This document shows, piece after piece, positions 18,674 through 28,673 of a stretch of 64,000 nt of DNA; positions within the stretch are counted from its first letter, which is position 1, and each line of letters opens with the position of its first letter. The stretch comes from Wocania_A sp965224845 (lineage in GTDB: Bacteria > Bacteroidota > Bacteroidia > Flavobacteriales > Flavobacteriaceae). The stretch spans positions 23,576 to 87,575 of the forward strand of contig CBDDAJ010000021.1 in assembly GCA_965224845.1 (NCBI GenBank), read 5' to 3'. The translations under genes were made by a program, and so were the position numbers. The notes beneath the pieces were generated by a model. That model ran no database searches. It saw only the letters and a program-made list of their open reading frames with translations, and had not been told where the DNA came from.

Positions 18674-21055
18674 ATGGCCAAGAAAAAAACTAAAACAAAA
18701 AAAGCACCTAAGCGAAAAATTAAAAAACCAAATTTTAAGTTATCTAACCAGCAAAAGCTTGTATTAGGTAGTTTCTTAGTTATTTTGGGTATCCTTTTAT
18801 GTATTGCTTTTATTTCTTTTTTCTTTACCGGTGAGGCAGATCAAAGTGCCTTATCAGATTTTGCATCGCGTGACACCAAAACTCAGAATTGGTTAAGTAA
18901 AAGCGGTGCATGGTTAAGCGACTTATTTATACAACGTGGTTTTGGAATAGCCTCTTTTATAGTCTCTGGCTTAATATTTCTATCTGGTGTATACGTACTA
19001 ATGGATCTGGGCAAAGCAAAATTGCGTAAACATTGGTTTTGGGGAGTTTTAATCATTATTTGGCTGGCTATATTTTTTGGTTTTTTTGGTAATAAAAATG
19101 ATATCCTTGGAGGTACTATAGGTTATGAAATTAATACCTTTCTTCAAGATTATATCGGAAAGATAGGAACAGCACTCCTACTACTTTTTGGTTTAATCAC
19201 TTATTTAGCCATTCGCTTTAAAGTGACGTTTGAAAGTATCGCAAACCTTTTTAAATCGGCAAAAAAAGACATCAAAGATGAGTTTTCTCAGGCTAATGAT
19301 ACGCATACTATACCACCAATAGACAATAATTTATCTGAAGAAGCAGAAGCCATCAAAACGGCCTTTGATATTCCTTTAGAGAACAACAAACTACCCGTAA
19401 AAGAGGAAGCAAAACCCGAAGTAGTAACACCTTTAGAGGTAAAAGTTACCGAGGAAGAAGTAGAACCTGATTTAGAAATAAAGGTTGAAAAAGTAGCCGA
19501 AGAGCAATCTGAAACCGATAATTTAGCTAATAAACTGGTTGAGGATTTTGGACAATTCGATCCAACTTTAGAATTGAGTAATTATCAATTCCCAACACTC
19601 GATCTTCTTAAAAAATATGATACAGAAGGGATTACCATCAATCAGGAGGAGCTTGAAGAGAATAAAAATAAAATTGTAGAAACTCTAAACAACTACAAAA
19701 TTGGAATTGCCAGTATAAAAGCTACCATTGGACCTACCGTTACTTTATACGAAATTGTTCCTGAAGCTGGAGTTCGCATATCGAAAATCAAAAATTTAGA
19801 AGACGATATCGCCTTGTCGCTTGCTGCTCTGGGCATTCGTATTATAGCTCCCATACCAGGGAAAGGCACGATTGGTATTGAAGTTCCTAATAAAAACTCA
19901 ACAATAGTTTCTATGCGTTCTGTAATAGCTTCAAAGAAATTTCAAACTTCCGAAATGCAGTTACCAATTGCTCTGGGAAAAACAATTAGTAACGAAACCT
20001 TTGTTGTAGACCTTGCAAAAATGCCACACTTACTTATGGCCGGTGCTACGGGGCAGGGAAAATCGGTTGGGTTAAATGCGGTTTTAACATCACTTCTTTA
20101 CAAGAAACATCCTGCAGAGGTTAAATTTATTTTGGTTGACCCTAAAAAAGTGGAGCTTACTCTTTTTAATAAAATTGAACGTCACTATTTAGCAAAACTG
20201 CCAGATAGCGAAGATGCTATTATTACCGATAACACCAAGGTAATCAATACATTAAACTCATTGTGTATTGAAATGGATAATCGCTATGAGTTGCTTAAAA
20301 ATGCATTATGCAGAAATATAGCAGAATACAACTCAAAATTTAAAGCCAGAAAATTAAACCCAAATGACGGGCATCAATTTTTACCATATATCGTTTTGGT
20401 TGTGGATGAATTTGCAGATTTGATTATGACAGCGGGTAAGGAAGTAGAAACACCTATCGCGCGTTTAGCACAATTAGCACGAGCTATTGGCATCCATTTA
20501 ATTATTGCAACACAACGTCCGTCTGTAAATGTTATTACCGGAATTATTAAAGCTAATTTCCCTGCGCGTATAGCCTTTAGAGTAACAAGTAAAATAGATT
20601 CCCGAACCATTTTAGATGGCTCTGGCGCAGACCAATTAATAGGTCGTGGTGATATGCTGTTTACTCAAGGTAATGATGTTATTCGCGTGCAATGTGCCTT
20701 TGTAGACACTCCTGAAGTAGAAAAAATAACAGAGTTTATTGGTGCTCAAAAGGCGTATCCTGATGCATATCAATTGCCAGAATATGTGGGTGAAGAAAGT
20801 GGCACAAGTCTTGATATAGATATTTCAGATCGCGATAAGCTCTTTAAAGACGCTGCTGCTGTTATTGTTACCGCACAACAAGGATCGGCGTCTTTATTGC
20901 AACGAAAATTAAAATTAGGATACAATAGAGCCGGTAGAATAATAGACCAGTTAGAAGCTGCAGGTATTGTTGGTCCTTTTGAAGGCAGTAAAGCCAGACA
21001 AGTTTTAATACCAGATTTAATTGCCCTAGATCAGCATTTAGAAAATGAAATATAA
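18674..21055 (+). CDS. ftsK: DNA translocase FtsK/SpoIIIE
   Basis: A 793-residue septal DNA pump that moves the chromosome termini apart during division. A basic N-terminus is followed by four to five transmembrane helices (to about residue 180), an acidic linker of about 140 residues, and the motor domain with Walker A GATGQGKS (about 456) and Walker B VLVVDEFADLI (about 570). The C-terminal winged-helix gamma domain contains LLQRKLKLGYNRAGRIIDQLE. A -7-like TATTTTTG lies at 18605-18612. lolA follows after six bases. Confidence 0.97.
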   Translation: MAKKKTKTKKAPKRKIKKPNFKLSNQQKLVLGSFLVILGILLCIAFISFFFTGEADQSALSDFASRDTKTQNWLSKSGAWLSDLFIQRGFGIASFIVSGLIFLSGVYVLMDLGKAKLRKHWFWGVLIIIWLAIFFGFFGNKNDILGGTIGYEINTFLQDYIGKIGTALLLLFGLITYLAIRFKVTFESIANLFKSAKKDIKDEFSQANDTHTIPPIDNNLSEEAEAIKTAFDIPLENNKLPVKEEAKPEVVTPLEVKVTEEEVEPDLEIKVEKVAEEQSETDNLANKLVEDFGQFDPTLELSNYQFPTLDLLKKYDTEGITINQEELEENKNKIVETLNNYKIGIASIKATIGPTVTLYEIVPEAGVRISKIKNLEDDIALSLAALGIRIIAPIPGKGTIGIEVPNKNSTIVSMRSVIASKKFQTSEMQLPIALGKTISNETFVVDLAKMPHLLMAGATGQGKSVGLNAVLTSLLYKKHPAEVKFILVDPKKVELTLFNKIERHYLAKLPDSEDAIITDNTKVINTLNSLCIEMDNRYELLKNALCRNIAEYNSKFKARKLNPNDGHQFLPYIVLVVDEFADLIMTAGKEVETPIARLAQLARAIGIHLIIATQRPSVNVITGIIKANFPARIAFRVTSKIDSRTILDGSGADQLIGRGDMLFTQGNDVIRVQCAFVDTPEVEKITEFIGAQKAYPDAYQLPEYVGEESGTSLDIDISDRDKLFKDAAAVIVTAQQGSASLLQRKLKLGYNRAGRIIDQLEAAGIVGPFEGSKARQVLIPDLIALDQHLENEI

Positions 21056-21061
21056 TTAAAA

Positions 21062-21703
21062 ATGAAAATGAAAAAGTTTATAACCCTCTTATTAATCACG
21101 CTTTCTGTTAGTACTTACTCTCAAAACAAAGGCAAAACTTTATTACAAGAAGTATCCGCTAAAGTAAAAAGCTACGATAATATTTCAATAGACTTTAAAT
21201 ATGTGCTTGAAAACACTTCAGAGAACATTAAACAAGAAACACGTGGAGATGTGGTGATGCAAGGTGAAAAATACAGATTAAATATTCTTGGAATCACCCG
21301 CCTTTTTGATGGCAAAACCATGTATAGTATTAGCCCTGAAGATGAAGAAGTAACTATTTCTTCTGATAATACCGATGAAGAAGACCATATTACTCCTAGT
21401 AAAATGCTTTCATTTTACCAAGATGGCTACACTTATGCTATGGATATAGAACAAAATATCAAAGGTAGAAAAATTCAATATGTAAAATTAACACCTATAG
21501 ATTCGAACTCAGAAATTAAACATATTCTTTTAGGTATTGACAAGCAAACCAAACACATATATAACCTGATTCAAATAGGTAAAAACGGCACAAAAACAAC
21601 ACTTACTGTTAATTCTTTTAAAACAAATGAACCTATATCGAAAACCTTATTTACCTTTGATGACAATAAGTATAAAGACTATTACATCAATAAATTAGAT
21701 TAG
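21062..21703 (+). CDS. lolA: outer-membrane lipoprotein carrier protein LolA family
   Basis: The 213-residue periplasmic protein has a signal peptide ending near TYSQ and the LolA half-barrel pattern: KTLLQEVSAKVKSYDNISIDFKY in parts, GDVVMQGEKYRL, and a late LTVNSFKTNEPISKTLFTFD. It shuttles lipoproteins from the inner to the outer membrane. It lies between ftsK and an LptF/G permease with gaps of six and eight bases, so an envelope-biogenesis operon is likely. Confidence 0.9.
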   Translation: MKMKKFITLLLITLSVSTYSQNKGKTLLQEVSAKVKSYDNISIDFKYVLENTSENIKQETRGDVVMQGEKYRLNILGITRLFDGKTMYSISPEDEEVTISSDNTDEEDHITPSKMLSFYQDGYTYAMDIEQNIKGRKIQYVKLTPIDSNSEIKHILLGIDKQTKHIYNLIQIGKNGTKTTLTVNSFKTNEPISKTLFTFDDNKYKDYYINKLD

Positions 21704-21711
21704 GTATTTTT

Positions 21712-23694
21712 GTGAAAATTCTTGACCGCTACATACTAACCACATATTTAAAAACTTTTCTCAGTGTGTTTATCATTCTCATGCTGATTTTTGTTTTACA
21801 AGCTATTTGGCTATATATAAAAGAGTTGGCAGGTAAAGATCTAGATATTGATGTTATATTTAAGTTTTTATTATATGTTACCCCAACGCTAATTCCTTTA
21901 ATTTTACCCCTTACTATACTTCTTTCTTCTATAATGGTATTTGGTAATTTTGCCGAAAACTATGAGTTTGCAGCTATGAAATCTACCGGGATTTCTTTGC
22001 AACGTGCCATGTCTGGCCTCAGTATTTTTATTGTGGTAATAGGCCTGGTTACTTTTATTTTTTCTAACAACATTATACCTTGGGCCAATTATAATTTTTA
22101 TAATTTAAGAACTAATATTAAAAAAACTAAACCGGCACTGGCTATAGCCGAAGGTCAGTTTAATCAAATTGGGAAATACAATATAAAAGTAGATGAAAAA
22201 AGTGGAGACCGAGGACAGTATTTTAAAAATGTGTTTATACATATTAAAGGTCCAGATGGTAAAAAAAACAACACTATCATCAAGTCTACAACCGGAGAGC
22301 TTGCTAGCGAGGAAACCTCTAACGTTTTAAAACTTATTTTATATGATGGCAATTATTACAATAACCTCCATCGTAAAAAGCCAAACGAAAGAGAAAAGCA
22401 ACCTTTTGCGAAAAGCACCTTTGAAAAATATACGATTAATATAGATTTATCGCAGATAAATACTGAAGTAGATTTTGAAAACAAATCGCATTCAGACAGG
22501 TTTAACATGCTTAATTTAAGTGAATTGGACTATACCATAGACTCGCTTACTCAAAAGCGAAGTAAAACCCATCAAGAGCTTTCTAAAAATCTATACCAAC
22601 GTAGTAATATCTCCAGACTAAAAAATATTAATATTTCTAAATCTAAAAAACAGCCAAAAACCGATTCTATTTATACAGGGGAAATCTTAGATCTTTTTGA
22701 AACAAAAAACAAATCTCAACTTCTGGATTTAGCTTTAAGAAATATAAAGAGTACAAAACAAATTATTGATTCTAAAAAGGCTTCACAAAAGCTATCAAAA
22801 ATAAATTATAACAGGCATATTGTTTCTTTTCATGAAAAACTGGCACTAGGGTTTGCCTGTATCATTTTATTTTTTGTTGGTGCCCCCCTTGGTGCTCTTA
22901 TTAGAAAAGGTGGTTTGGGCTTACCTATGGTAATTGCTATACTATTATTTTTAACCTACCACTTTATAGGCATTTTCGCAATAAACAGTGCTAAGAGCGG
23001 TGATTTTAATCCCGTACTTGCCAGCTGGTTTTCTACCTTGGTTATGCTACCTTTAGGTGTGTTTTTAACAAAACGCGCTACTGCAGATAAAGGCTTGTTT
23101 GAAGTTGGTAATATTACTGAACCGCTAAAGAAAATATTCAATATCAAACCCAAAGATAATGTTAGTTATAAGTTTCTTTCTGCATATACAAACGATAAAC
23201 TGATTCATGTCATTAATAATTATGCAGCCTTAAGGCATCATGAGAACGTAAGATTTGAAGCTTTAAAAATTCTTAACTCCAGAGGTGTAGACAATAATGA
23301 GCTAAGAGCAAAAAATGTATTTATTGATAATACTTTCGATACTACTAAAAAGCGATCAAAAGACTATAGCGCACATTCAAAGTTTGCAATTATACTGTAC
23401 AGTATTGGTGTTGTTTTATTAGTCCTGTTTTTTGTGTTTAAAAACAATAAAATGCCTTCACTGCAGTCGGCATCAATACAACTTAGTCTAGTAGCTTTAT
23501 TCCTTTTTGTTATATATTATTTAAAATCAATATTTAATCTAAACCATTTTTACAATCATATTAATAAAAAAGAAAAGGCACCGAGTATTTTTCTTTTAAT
23601 AATTGGATTTCCGTTATATATGCTGGTGTATCCTTTTTTAAATGTAAAAATTAAAGAAGACTTAAAGCAAAATTGCTTAGATAGTTTAAAATAA
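21712..23694 (+). CDS. LptF/LptG-family permease (YjgP/YjgQ)
   Basis: The start is GTG at 21712, giving the typical opening MKILDRYILTTYLKTFLSVF. The 660-residue protein has three N-terminal helices, a large periplasmic domain (about residues 130-370) and three helices with GFACIILFFVGAPLGALIRKGG in parts, as in LPS-export permeases. It then extends about 200 residues beyond the usual permease core, with two or more further helices. With LptB and its partner it extracts lipopolysaccharide from the inner membrane; which of LptF or LptG it replaces cannot be told. Confidence 0.9.
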   Translation: MKILDRYILTTYLKTFLSVFIILMLIFVLQAIWLYIKELAGKDLDIDVIFKFLLYVTPTLIPLILPLTILLSSIMVFGNFAENYEFAAMKSTGISLQRAMSGLSIFIVVIGLVTFIFSNNIIPWANYNFYNLRTNIKKTKPALAIAEGQFNQIGKYNIKVDEKSGDRGQYFKNVFIHIKGPDGKKNNTIIKSTTGELASEETSNVLKLILYDGNYYNNLHRKKPNEREKQPFAKSTFEKYTINIDLSQINTEVDFENKSHSDRFNMLNLSELDYTIDSLTQKRSKTHQELSKNLYQRSNISRLKNINISKSKKQPKTDSIYTGEILDLFETKNKSQLLDLALRNIKSTKQIIDSKKASQKLSKINYNRHIVSFHEKLALGFACIILFFVGAPLGALIRKGGLGLPMVIAILLFLTYHFIGIFAINSAKSGDFNPVLASWFSTLVMLPLGVFLTKRATADKGLFEVGNITEPLKKIFNIKPKDNVSYKFLSAYTNDKLIHVINNYAALRHHENVRFEALKILNSRGVDNNELRAKNVFIDNTFDTTKKRSKDYSAHSKFAIILYSIGVVLLVLFFVFKNNKMPSLQSASIQLSLVALFLFVIYYLKSIFNLNHFYNHINKKEKAPSIFLLIIGFPLYMLVYPFLNVKIKEDLKQNCLDSLK

Positions 23695-23710
23695 GCAATA
23701 TCTTTGTACC

Positions 23711-24871
23711 ATGATTTTAGAACCTATGACAACACATAAAACTTCGGAATTTAAGCTGAATACCATACATGAAGCTATAGATGATATAAGAAATGGGAAA
23801 GTAATTATTGTTGTTGATGATGAAAACCGCGAAAACGAGGGCGACTTTGTGGCTGCTGCCGGTAAGGTTACCCCGCAAATGATAAATTTTATGGCTACCC
23901 ATGGCCGGGGTCTTATTTGTACGCCACTTACCGAAAACAGATGTAAAGAGCTGGAGCTTAATATGATGGTGCGCAATAATACCGATCCTATGGAAACTGC
24001 GTTTACAGTATCTGTAGATCTAAGAGGTAATGGTGTAACAACCGGTATCTCTGCCAGTGACAGGGCAAAAACAGTTAAAGCATTAATAGCTCCGGATACC
24101 AAACCTTTTGAACTTGGCAGACCTGGGCATATATTTCCTTTAGTAGCCAAAGAAGGGGGTGTTTTACGACGTACCGGACACACCGAAGCAGCTATTGATT
24201 TTGCACGTTTAGCCGGGTTGGAACCTGCCGGTGTAATTGTTGAGATTATGAACGAAGATGGTACTATGGCCCGTTTACCTCAGCTTATGGAAGTGGCAAA
24301 AAAGCTAGACCTAAAGATTGTCTCTATTGAGGATTTAGTGGCCTACAGAATGCAACACGATTCTCTGATTGAGAAAAAAGAAGATTTTCAAATAGAAACC
24401 AGGTTTGGAAGTTTTCGTTTAAGAGCATACAAACAAACCACTAATAATCAAGTACATATAGCTTTAACAAAAGGACAATGGAAAGATAACGAACCCGTGC
24501 TTACCAGGATAAATTCTACCCTTATTAATAATGATATTCTTGGTACACTTACTAATAATGCAGACAAGCAACTGGATAATATGTTTAAGCTTGTTAACAG
24601 TAATGGTAAAGGGGCAATTATTTTTATAAATCAAGAATCGCAGTCTATGAATATCTTGAAACGCTTATCGTTTTTAAAGGATAACCAAAAGCCTAATAAA
24701 ATATCAAAAGCCCCTAAGATAAATATGGATAACCGCGATTTTGGTATTGGTGCTCAGATTTTACACGATTTAAATATTCATAAACTAAGCCTGGTCTCTA
24801 ATACCGAACAAACCAAACGTGTTGGTTTGATAGGTTACGGATTAGAGATTGTAGACTATGTAAAGTATTAA
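23711..24871 (+). CDS. ribB: 3,4-dihydroxy-2-butanone 4-phosphate synthase with degenerate GTP cyclohydrolase II domain
   Basis: The first about 205 residues are a complete DHBP synthase of riboflavin biosynthesis: DDENRENEGDF (acidic metal and substrate site), THGRGLICTPL, and GHIFPLVAKEGGVLRRTGHTEA in parts. The remaining about 180 residues follow the GTP cyclohydrolase II layout but lack the zinc-binding cysteine cluster and the active-site segment, so the cyclohydrolase activity is probably lost. An in-frame ATG at 23726 is an equally good start. A TATCTTTG at 23699-23706 resembles a -7 element and would favour the later start. Confidence 0.93.
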   Translation: MILEPMTTHKTSEFKLNTIHEAIDDIRNGKVIIVVDDENRENEGDFVAAAGKVTPQMINFMATHGRGLICTPLTENRCKELELNMMVRNNTDPMETAFTVSVDLRGNGVTTGISASDRAKTVKALIAPDTKPFELGRPGHIFPLVAKEGGVLRRTGHTEAAIDFARLAGLEPAGVIVEIMNEDGTMARLPQLMEVAKKLDLKIVSIEDLVAYRMQHDSLIEKKEDFQIETRFGSFRLRAYKQTTNNQVHIALTKGQWKDNEPVLTRINSTLINNDILGTLTNNADKQLDNMFKLVNSNGKGAIIFINQESQSMNILKRLSFLKDNQKPNKISKAPKINMDNRDFGIGAQILHDLNIHKLSLVSNTEQTKRVGLIGYGLEIVDYVKY

Positions 24872-24892
24872 TTACTTCCTAAAATAAATAGT

Positions 24893-27800
24893 TTATTTGA
24901 AACCAATAAATTCTTCTTCAGCTTCGATAATAGATTTTACATAATTTTTAAAGGCTGAATAATCTTCTGCTGCAATAGTATTTGCAGGTGTTATGGAATG
25001 TTTTTCAACGCTTAGGTGATTATCTTTTACTAAGGTAAAACTAACACTGTATGAATGGTTCTTAAAGGTAAAAGTATGATTTTTTGGAATTTCTATAAAT
25101 TTTTGCCCCTCCTCTATAAAAACATCGTAGTAATTATAATATTCATCAATATTTTCATATTTAATATACTCAATTGGATACTCGCGCTTATCAAGGCTAA
25201 CAATATTATTTGTATAAGGGTTAGAAACCTTTGGCAGCCTAAAAATATTAATTGAGCCTATTTTATTGATCTTTTTATCAATAGTAATGTCTGAGGTATA
25301 CTTAATAATTTTATCATCGTCAATCCTATGCATATTAGACAATTTGTCCAGTACAAAATCTTCGTTAATCAACCCTTTTAAATCTTCAAAAATAGATTTT
25401 TTCACAACATCCTTATTGGGTTCAGATAAAACACTTGCATAGTACGAATTTATATGCCCTTTAAATTCGGTATCAATACGCATGTTAATTTTATTTTCTT
25501 TAACAAAAACATCAACATTATTTGTAAATATGGATTTATCTCTTGCAACCTCATTAAGTTTAAACAGATCGTAAGTTTTAACTGCTCCATTGGTCTTGAA
25601 AGGAATTTCTAAAGCGGTAGCCCCCCGTAATGAATTAGGTAGTGACTTGTATGGCAGGTACTTATCTGTAAGCTCTAAAAACTGATCTTTTTTATTGATC
25701 TCAACTTTTACAATACAGTGGTTAAAATCTGTACTAGGGAGTACCATATTATTTTGCCCATAGTCTGAAGTTAAAACCAATACTAAATTGGCATTCAATC
25801 CTGCCATATTTGCAAGTGTTACATATAATGTTGAAAAATCTTTACAGTCTCCCAGGTTGGTTTTTATTGTTTTGGTTGGTTTTTGGGGTACAAAACCGCT
25901 CTGTTTAAAATTAACATAGCTATAAGTAAAGTTATTTTTTATGTAATTATAAATTGCCTTAGCTCTTTGATCTTCAGAAAGTTTTTGGTAACCGTCGGGA
26001 AAAATTTTCTTAAAAGCTTCTTTAACTGTAGACGTTTCTTCAATACTGGCTCTAACCAGGTCTGAATACCAAATCGCAACTTCGTTCCAGTTTGGTATTG
26101 TGCTAATGTGTAAATATCTGGCAACATCTTCATTATTTGGCATATAATCTTCTGTCTGAGCCAAGCCATGTATTCCCTCAAGTGTCCAATCGTATACATC
26201 ATAATTATTTAGTTGAGATTTTTTAGGCTCTAAATTACCATTTACAACCTTATAAAATATTTTATGATGCTTTGGTACAATCAATTTTAATGATGTTTTT
26301 ACCGTAGGGTGAAAAGAATCAAACATAAACTTATCTGTATAGTCCTTGTAAAAACGTCCGGTACTAGAAAAAGAGCTTTCATAATCTATATGGACAACAT
26401 CTCCTACAGAGAGGCCGTTAAAAACCAATTTTGATCCGCTTTTTTCAGCTGGCACTACGCTTTTATCTTTTTTAACAATCTCAGATTTACTTATAAAATA
26501 ACTTCCGGATAAGCCTAAATTATATTCTTTAAACGATTCTACTCCTGCATCTGAAGTAATTTCATAGATATAGGTTGTTCGGTACCTGCCGCCACCTTCG
26601 CTATATAACTCTACAATATAGTCGTCTAATAAAATATTATACCCATAGTTATTTACTTTTATCTTTTCCCGATTATTTTCAATATACGTGTAAACATTTT
26701 TTAATGCAAAGTCGTTTATAATGTTCGATTCGTTTTTTAAATCTTTAATTTTTTTCCTCAGCGCCTTTTTGGCACTATTAAATCGTAAAGATTTTTCGTA
26801 AGCCTGAATGGCTTCTTTATTTTTGTTTAACTGCACTAAGGCATCGCCTTTTAATTCCAGAACTTGAAATGAATATGGAAAATTATTTAATGCCAGATCT
26901 ATGTATTTTAGTGATTCTTTATAGTTTTTATAACTATGAAGCTTCTTTATAACCTTTATTAAATATAAATTGTCTGTAGACAGATATTGTAAATCTTTGG
27001 TGTATAGCTTTATAACTTCATCTTTTTTATTCTTCTTTTCGTAAAACCTGGATAGTTGGATTATGGCCGACATGTCGAAATAACGTTTATTTATATCTTC
27101 CAATAGTGCCATTGTTTTATCGTCTTCTTTAAATAAAGTAGAGTATAAAGGTGCATATGCCAATAATAACCTCAAATTGTTTTGAGATAATTTTAATAAG
27201 GCATCCAGATTTTTTCTAACATTAACTAAATCTTCTTTTCTTGCATTGTAAATAAAATCTCCCGTTAAACGCAATATATCGTTATTTACAGTTTCTTTGA
27301 ATTGCTTTATAAAAGCCTCCAGTTCGCTCATAGACATTCTATTAAGCTCCCTAAAGTTTATTACTTTTAAAACTAGTGGTAAGTAATAATTTGGATCGTC
27401 CAGCTCTAAGTTCTTTTTTAGTTCGTTGTAACTGGTAGTATCTCCTTCGCTGCTATAAACAAGCATTAGCATTTTTCTTAATAGCGAACTTTTAGGGTAT
27501 TTAAGCATATAAGGTTTTAGCAAATCTTTAGCTTCTTTTTGCTTAGAATTACGCAAGTAGACCCCGTTTAAACAATACACATAAAAAAAGTTATCAGGTT
27601 CTGCTTTTATTTTATTTAAAAAATAGGTCTCAAATTCATTATTTAATACGTTTATATTTAGCTTAGAGGCATCACTTTTATTATACTCTGCTACGGTTGA
27701 TGAGTATGTTAAGCCTTCTGGTGCGTTGCCTTTTTCGTCTACGATCTTTACTATAAAATAACTGGAAGAATTGCTTTCGGCTAATTTAAACAACAATCTG

Positions 27801-28648
27801 TTAGTTCCTTTGGGAAGTGTTAAGCTAAGCTTATATGCATCTAGCTCGGTTATAACATCCTCTGTATTTTCGAAAATAATAGCATCGTTTAACCACACTT
27901 TGAATGCCGATCCGCAGCCAATTCGCAGTGTAACTTTTTTATCTTCATTTGATGTTACAAAAGTTTGTGCATAATTTACGCCTGCCCCAAACTCCTCGTG
28001 ATTTGTAAAAAATTGATAGGCTTCTTTTGTATTCTTCGACTTATACCAATTAACAAAACCATTACTCTTAGCATCAAACGGGGTTTTACTAAATGGTGTG
28101 TTTTCCGGAGGGTAATAACTGTCTAAACCACTTTCGTTAAGGTTTTCAAAAACACCACAATATGCCCAGTTTTTTATAACTTTAATAGAATCGTTTAATT
28201 CAAAATAACGGTCCCAATTATTATCATGCCGCGCCACAACAGAGTTTAAATAAGTAATAGCATCTTTAATTGTTCCGTTTGTAATATTTGATTTTGTAAC
28301 CTCAGCTAAGATTCTTTTATTTTTCCCGTTTAAACCCGTAGTTAAATAACTATCAAAAAAATAGGTTTTATTCCATAAGGCATATAAATAGTATTCAAAA
28401 TCTTTTTCATCTAACACTTTATTAATAAAAGGTTTGTTTGCAAAAAACTGCCCGTTCTCTTCTCTTAAAATTTCATTAATAATTAACCCTTGCAAATCTT
28501 CTTTTTCTATATTATTCTTAAAAACAGAATGTGCCGATGCTCTATCATTATTTAACAACTTATTCCAGAACTCGTTATAACTGTTTTGAGAAAAAGCTAA
28601 ATTGAAGGTGAGTAAAGTACATAGAGCGATTAGTATATGTTTATGCAT
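24893..28648 (-). CDS. DUF3857 / transglutaminase-like exported TPR protein
   Basis: The 1251-residue protein has a signal peptide (MHKHILIALCTLLTFNLAFSQ). A ligand- or carbohydrate-like domain is followed by TPR-like helical repeats (about 340-640), a DUF3857 domain (about 660-830), and a transglutaminase-like domain with Cys in LGDCKDFSTL (about 932), His in DFNHCIVKVE (about 977) and Asp in ELTDKYLPY (about 993). Thus the Cys-His-Asp triad is complete. Function of these Bacteroidota envelope proteins is not established. It precedes no obvious operon partner; the KdnA-like gene lies 25 bases upstream on the same strand. Confidence 0.88.
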   Translation of the reverse strand: MHKHILIALCTLLTFNLAFSQNSYNEFWNKLLNNDRASAHSVFKNNIEKEDLQGLIINEILREENGQFFANKPFINKVLDEKDFEYYLYALWNKTYFFDSYLTTGLNGKNKRILAEVTKSNITNGTIKDAITYLNSVVARHDNNWDRYFELNDSIKVIKNWAYCGVFENLNESGLDSYYPPENTPFSKTPFDAKSNGFVNWYKSKNTKEAYQFFTNHEEFGAGVNYAQTFVTSNEDKKVTLRIGCGSAFKVWLNDAIIFENTEDVITELDAYKLSLTLPKGTNRLLFKLAESNSSSYFIVKIVDEKGNAPEGLTYSSTVAEYNKSDASKLNINVLNNEFETYFLNKIKAEPDNFFYVYCLNGVYLRNSKQKEAKDLLKPYMLKYPKSSLLRKMLMLVYSSEGDTTSYNELKKNLELDDPNYYLPLVLKVINFRELNRMSMSELEAFIKQFKETVNNDILRLTGDFIYNARKEDLVNVRKNLDALLKLSQNNLRLLLAYAPLYSTLFKEDDKTMALLEDINKRYFDMSAIIQLSRFYEKKNKKDEVIKLYTKDLQYLSTDNLYLIKVIKKLHSYKNYKESLKYIDLALNNFPYSFQVLELKGDALVQLNKNKEAIQAYEKSLRFNSAKKALRKKIKDLKNESNIINDFALKNVYTYIENNREKIKVNNYGYNILLDDYIVELYSEGGGRYRTTYIYEITSDAGVESFKEYNLGLSGSYFISKSEIVKKDKSVVPAEKSGSKLVFNGLSVGDVVHIDYESSFSSTGRFYKDYTDKFMFDSFHPTVKTSLKLIVPKHHKIFYKVVNGNLEPKKSQLNNYDVYDWTLEGIHGLAQTEDYMPNNEDVARYLHISTIPNWNEVAIWYSDLVRASIEETSTVKEAFKKIFPDGYQKLSEDQRAKAIYNYIKNNFTYSYVNFKQSGFVPQKPTKTIKTNLGDCKDFSTLYVTLANMAGLNANLVLVLTSDYGQNNMVLPSTDFNHCIVKVEINKKDQFLELTDKYLPYKSLPNSLRGATALEIPFKTNGAVKTYDLFKLNEVARDKSIFTNNVDVFVKENKINMRIDTEFKGHINSYYASVLSEPNKDVVKKSIFEDLKGLINEDFVLDKLSNMHRIDDDKIIKYTSDITIDKKINKIGSINIFRLPKVSNPYTNNIVSLDKREYPIEYIKYENIDEYYNYYDVFIEEGQKFIEIPKNHTFTFKNHSYSVSFTLVKDNHLSVEKHSITPANTIAAEDYSAFKNYVKSIIEAEEEFIGFK

Positions 28649-28673
28649 AAGGGTTAGGTTTAAAAAGTAATGA

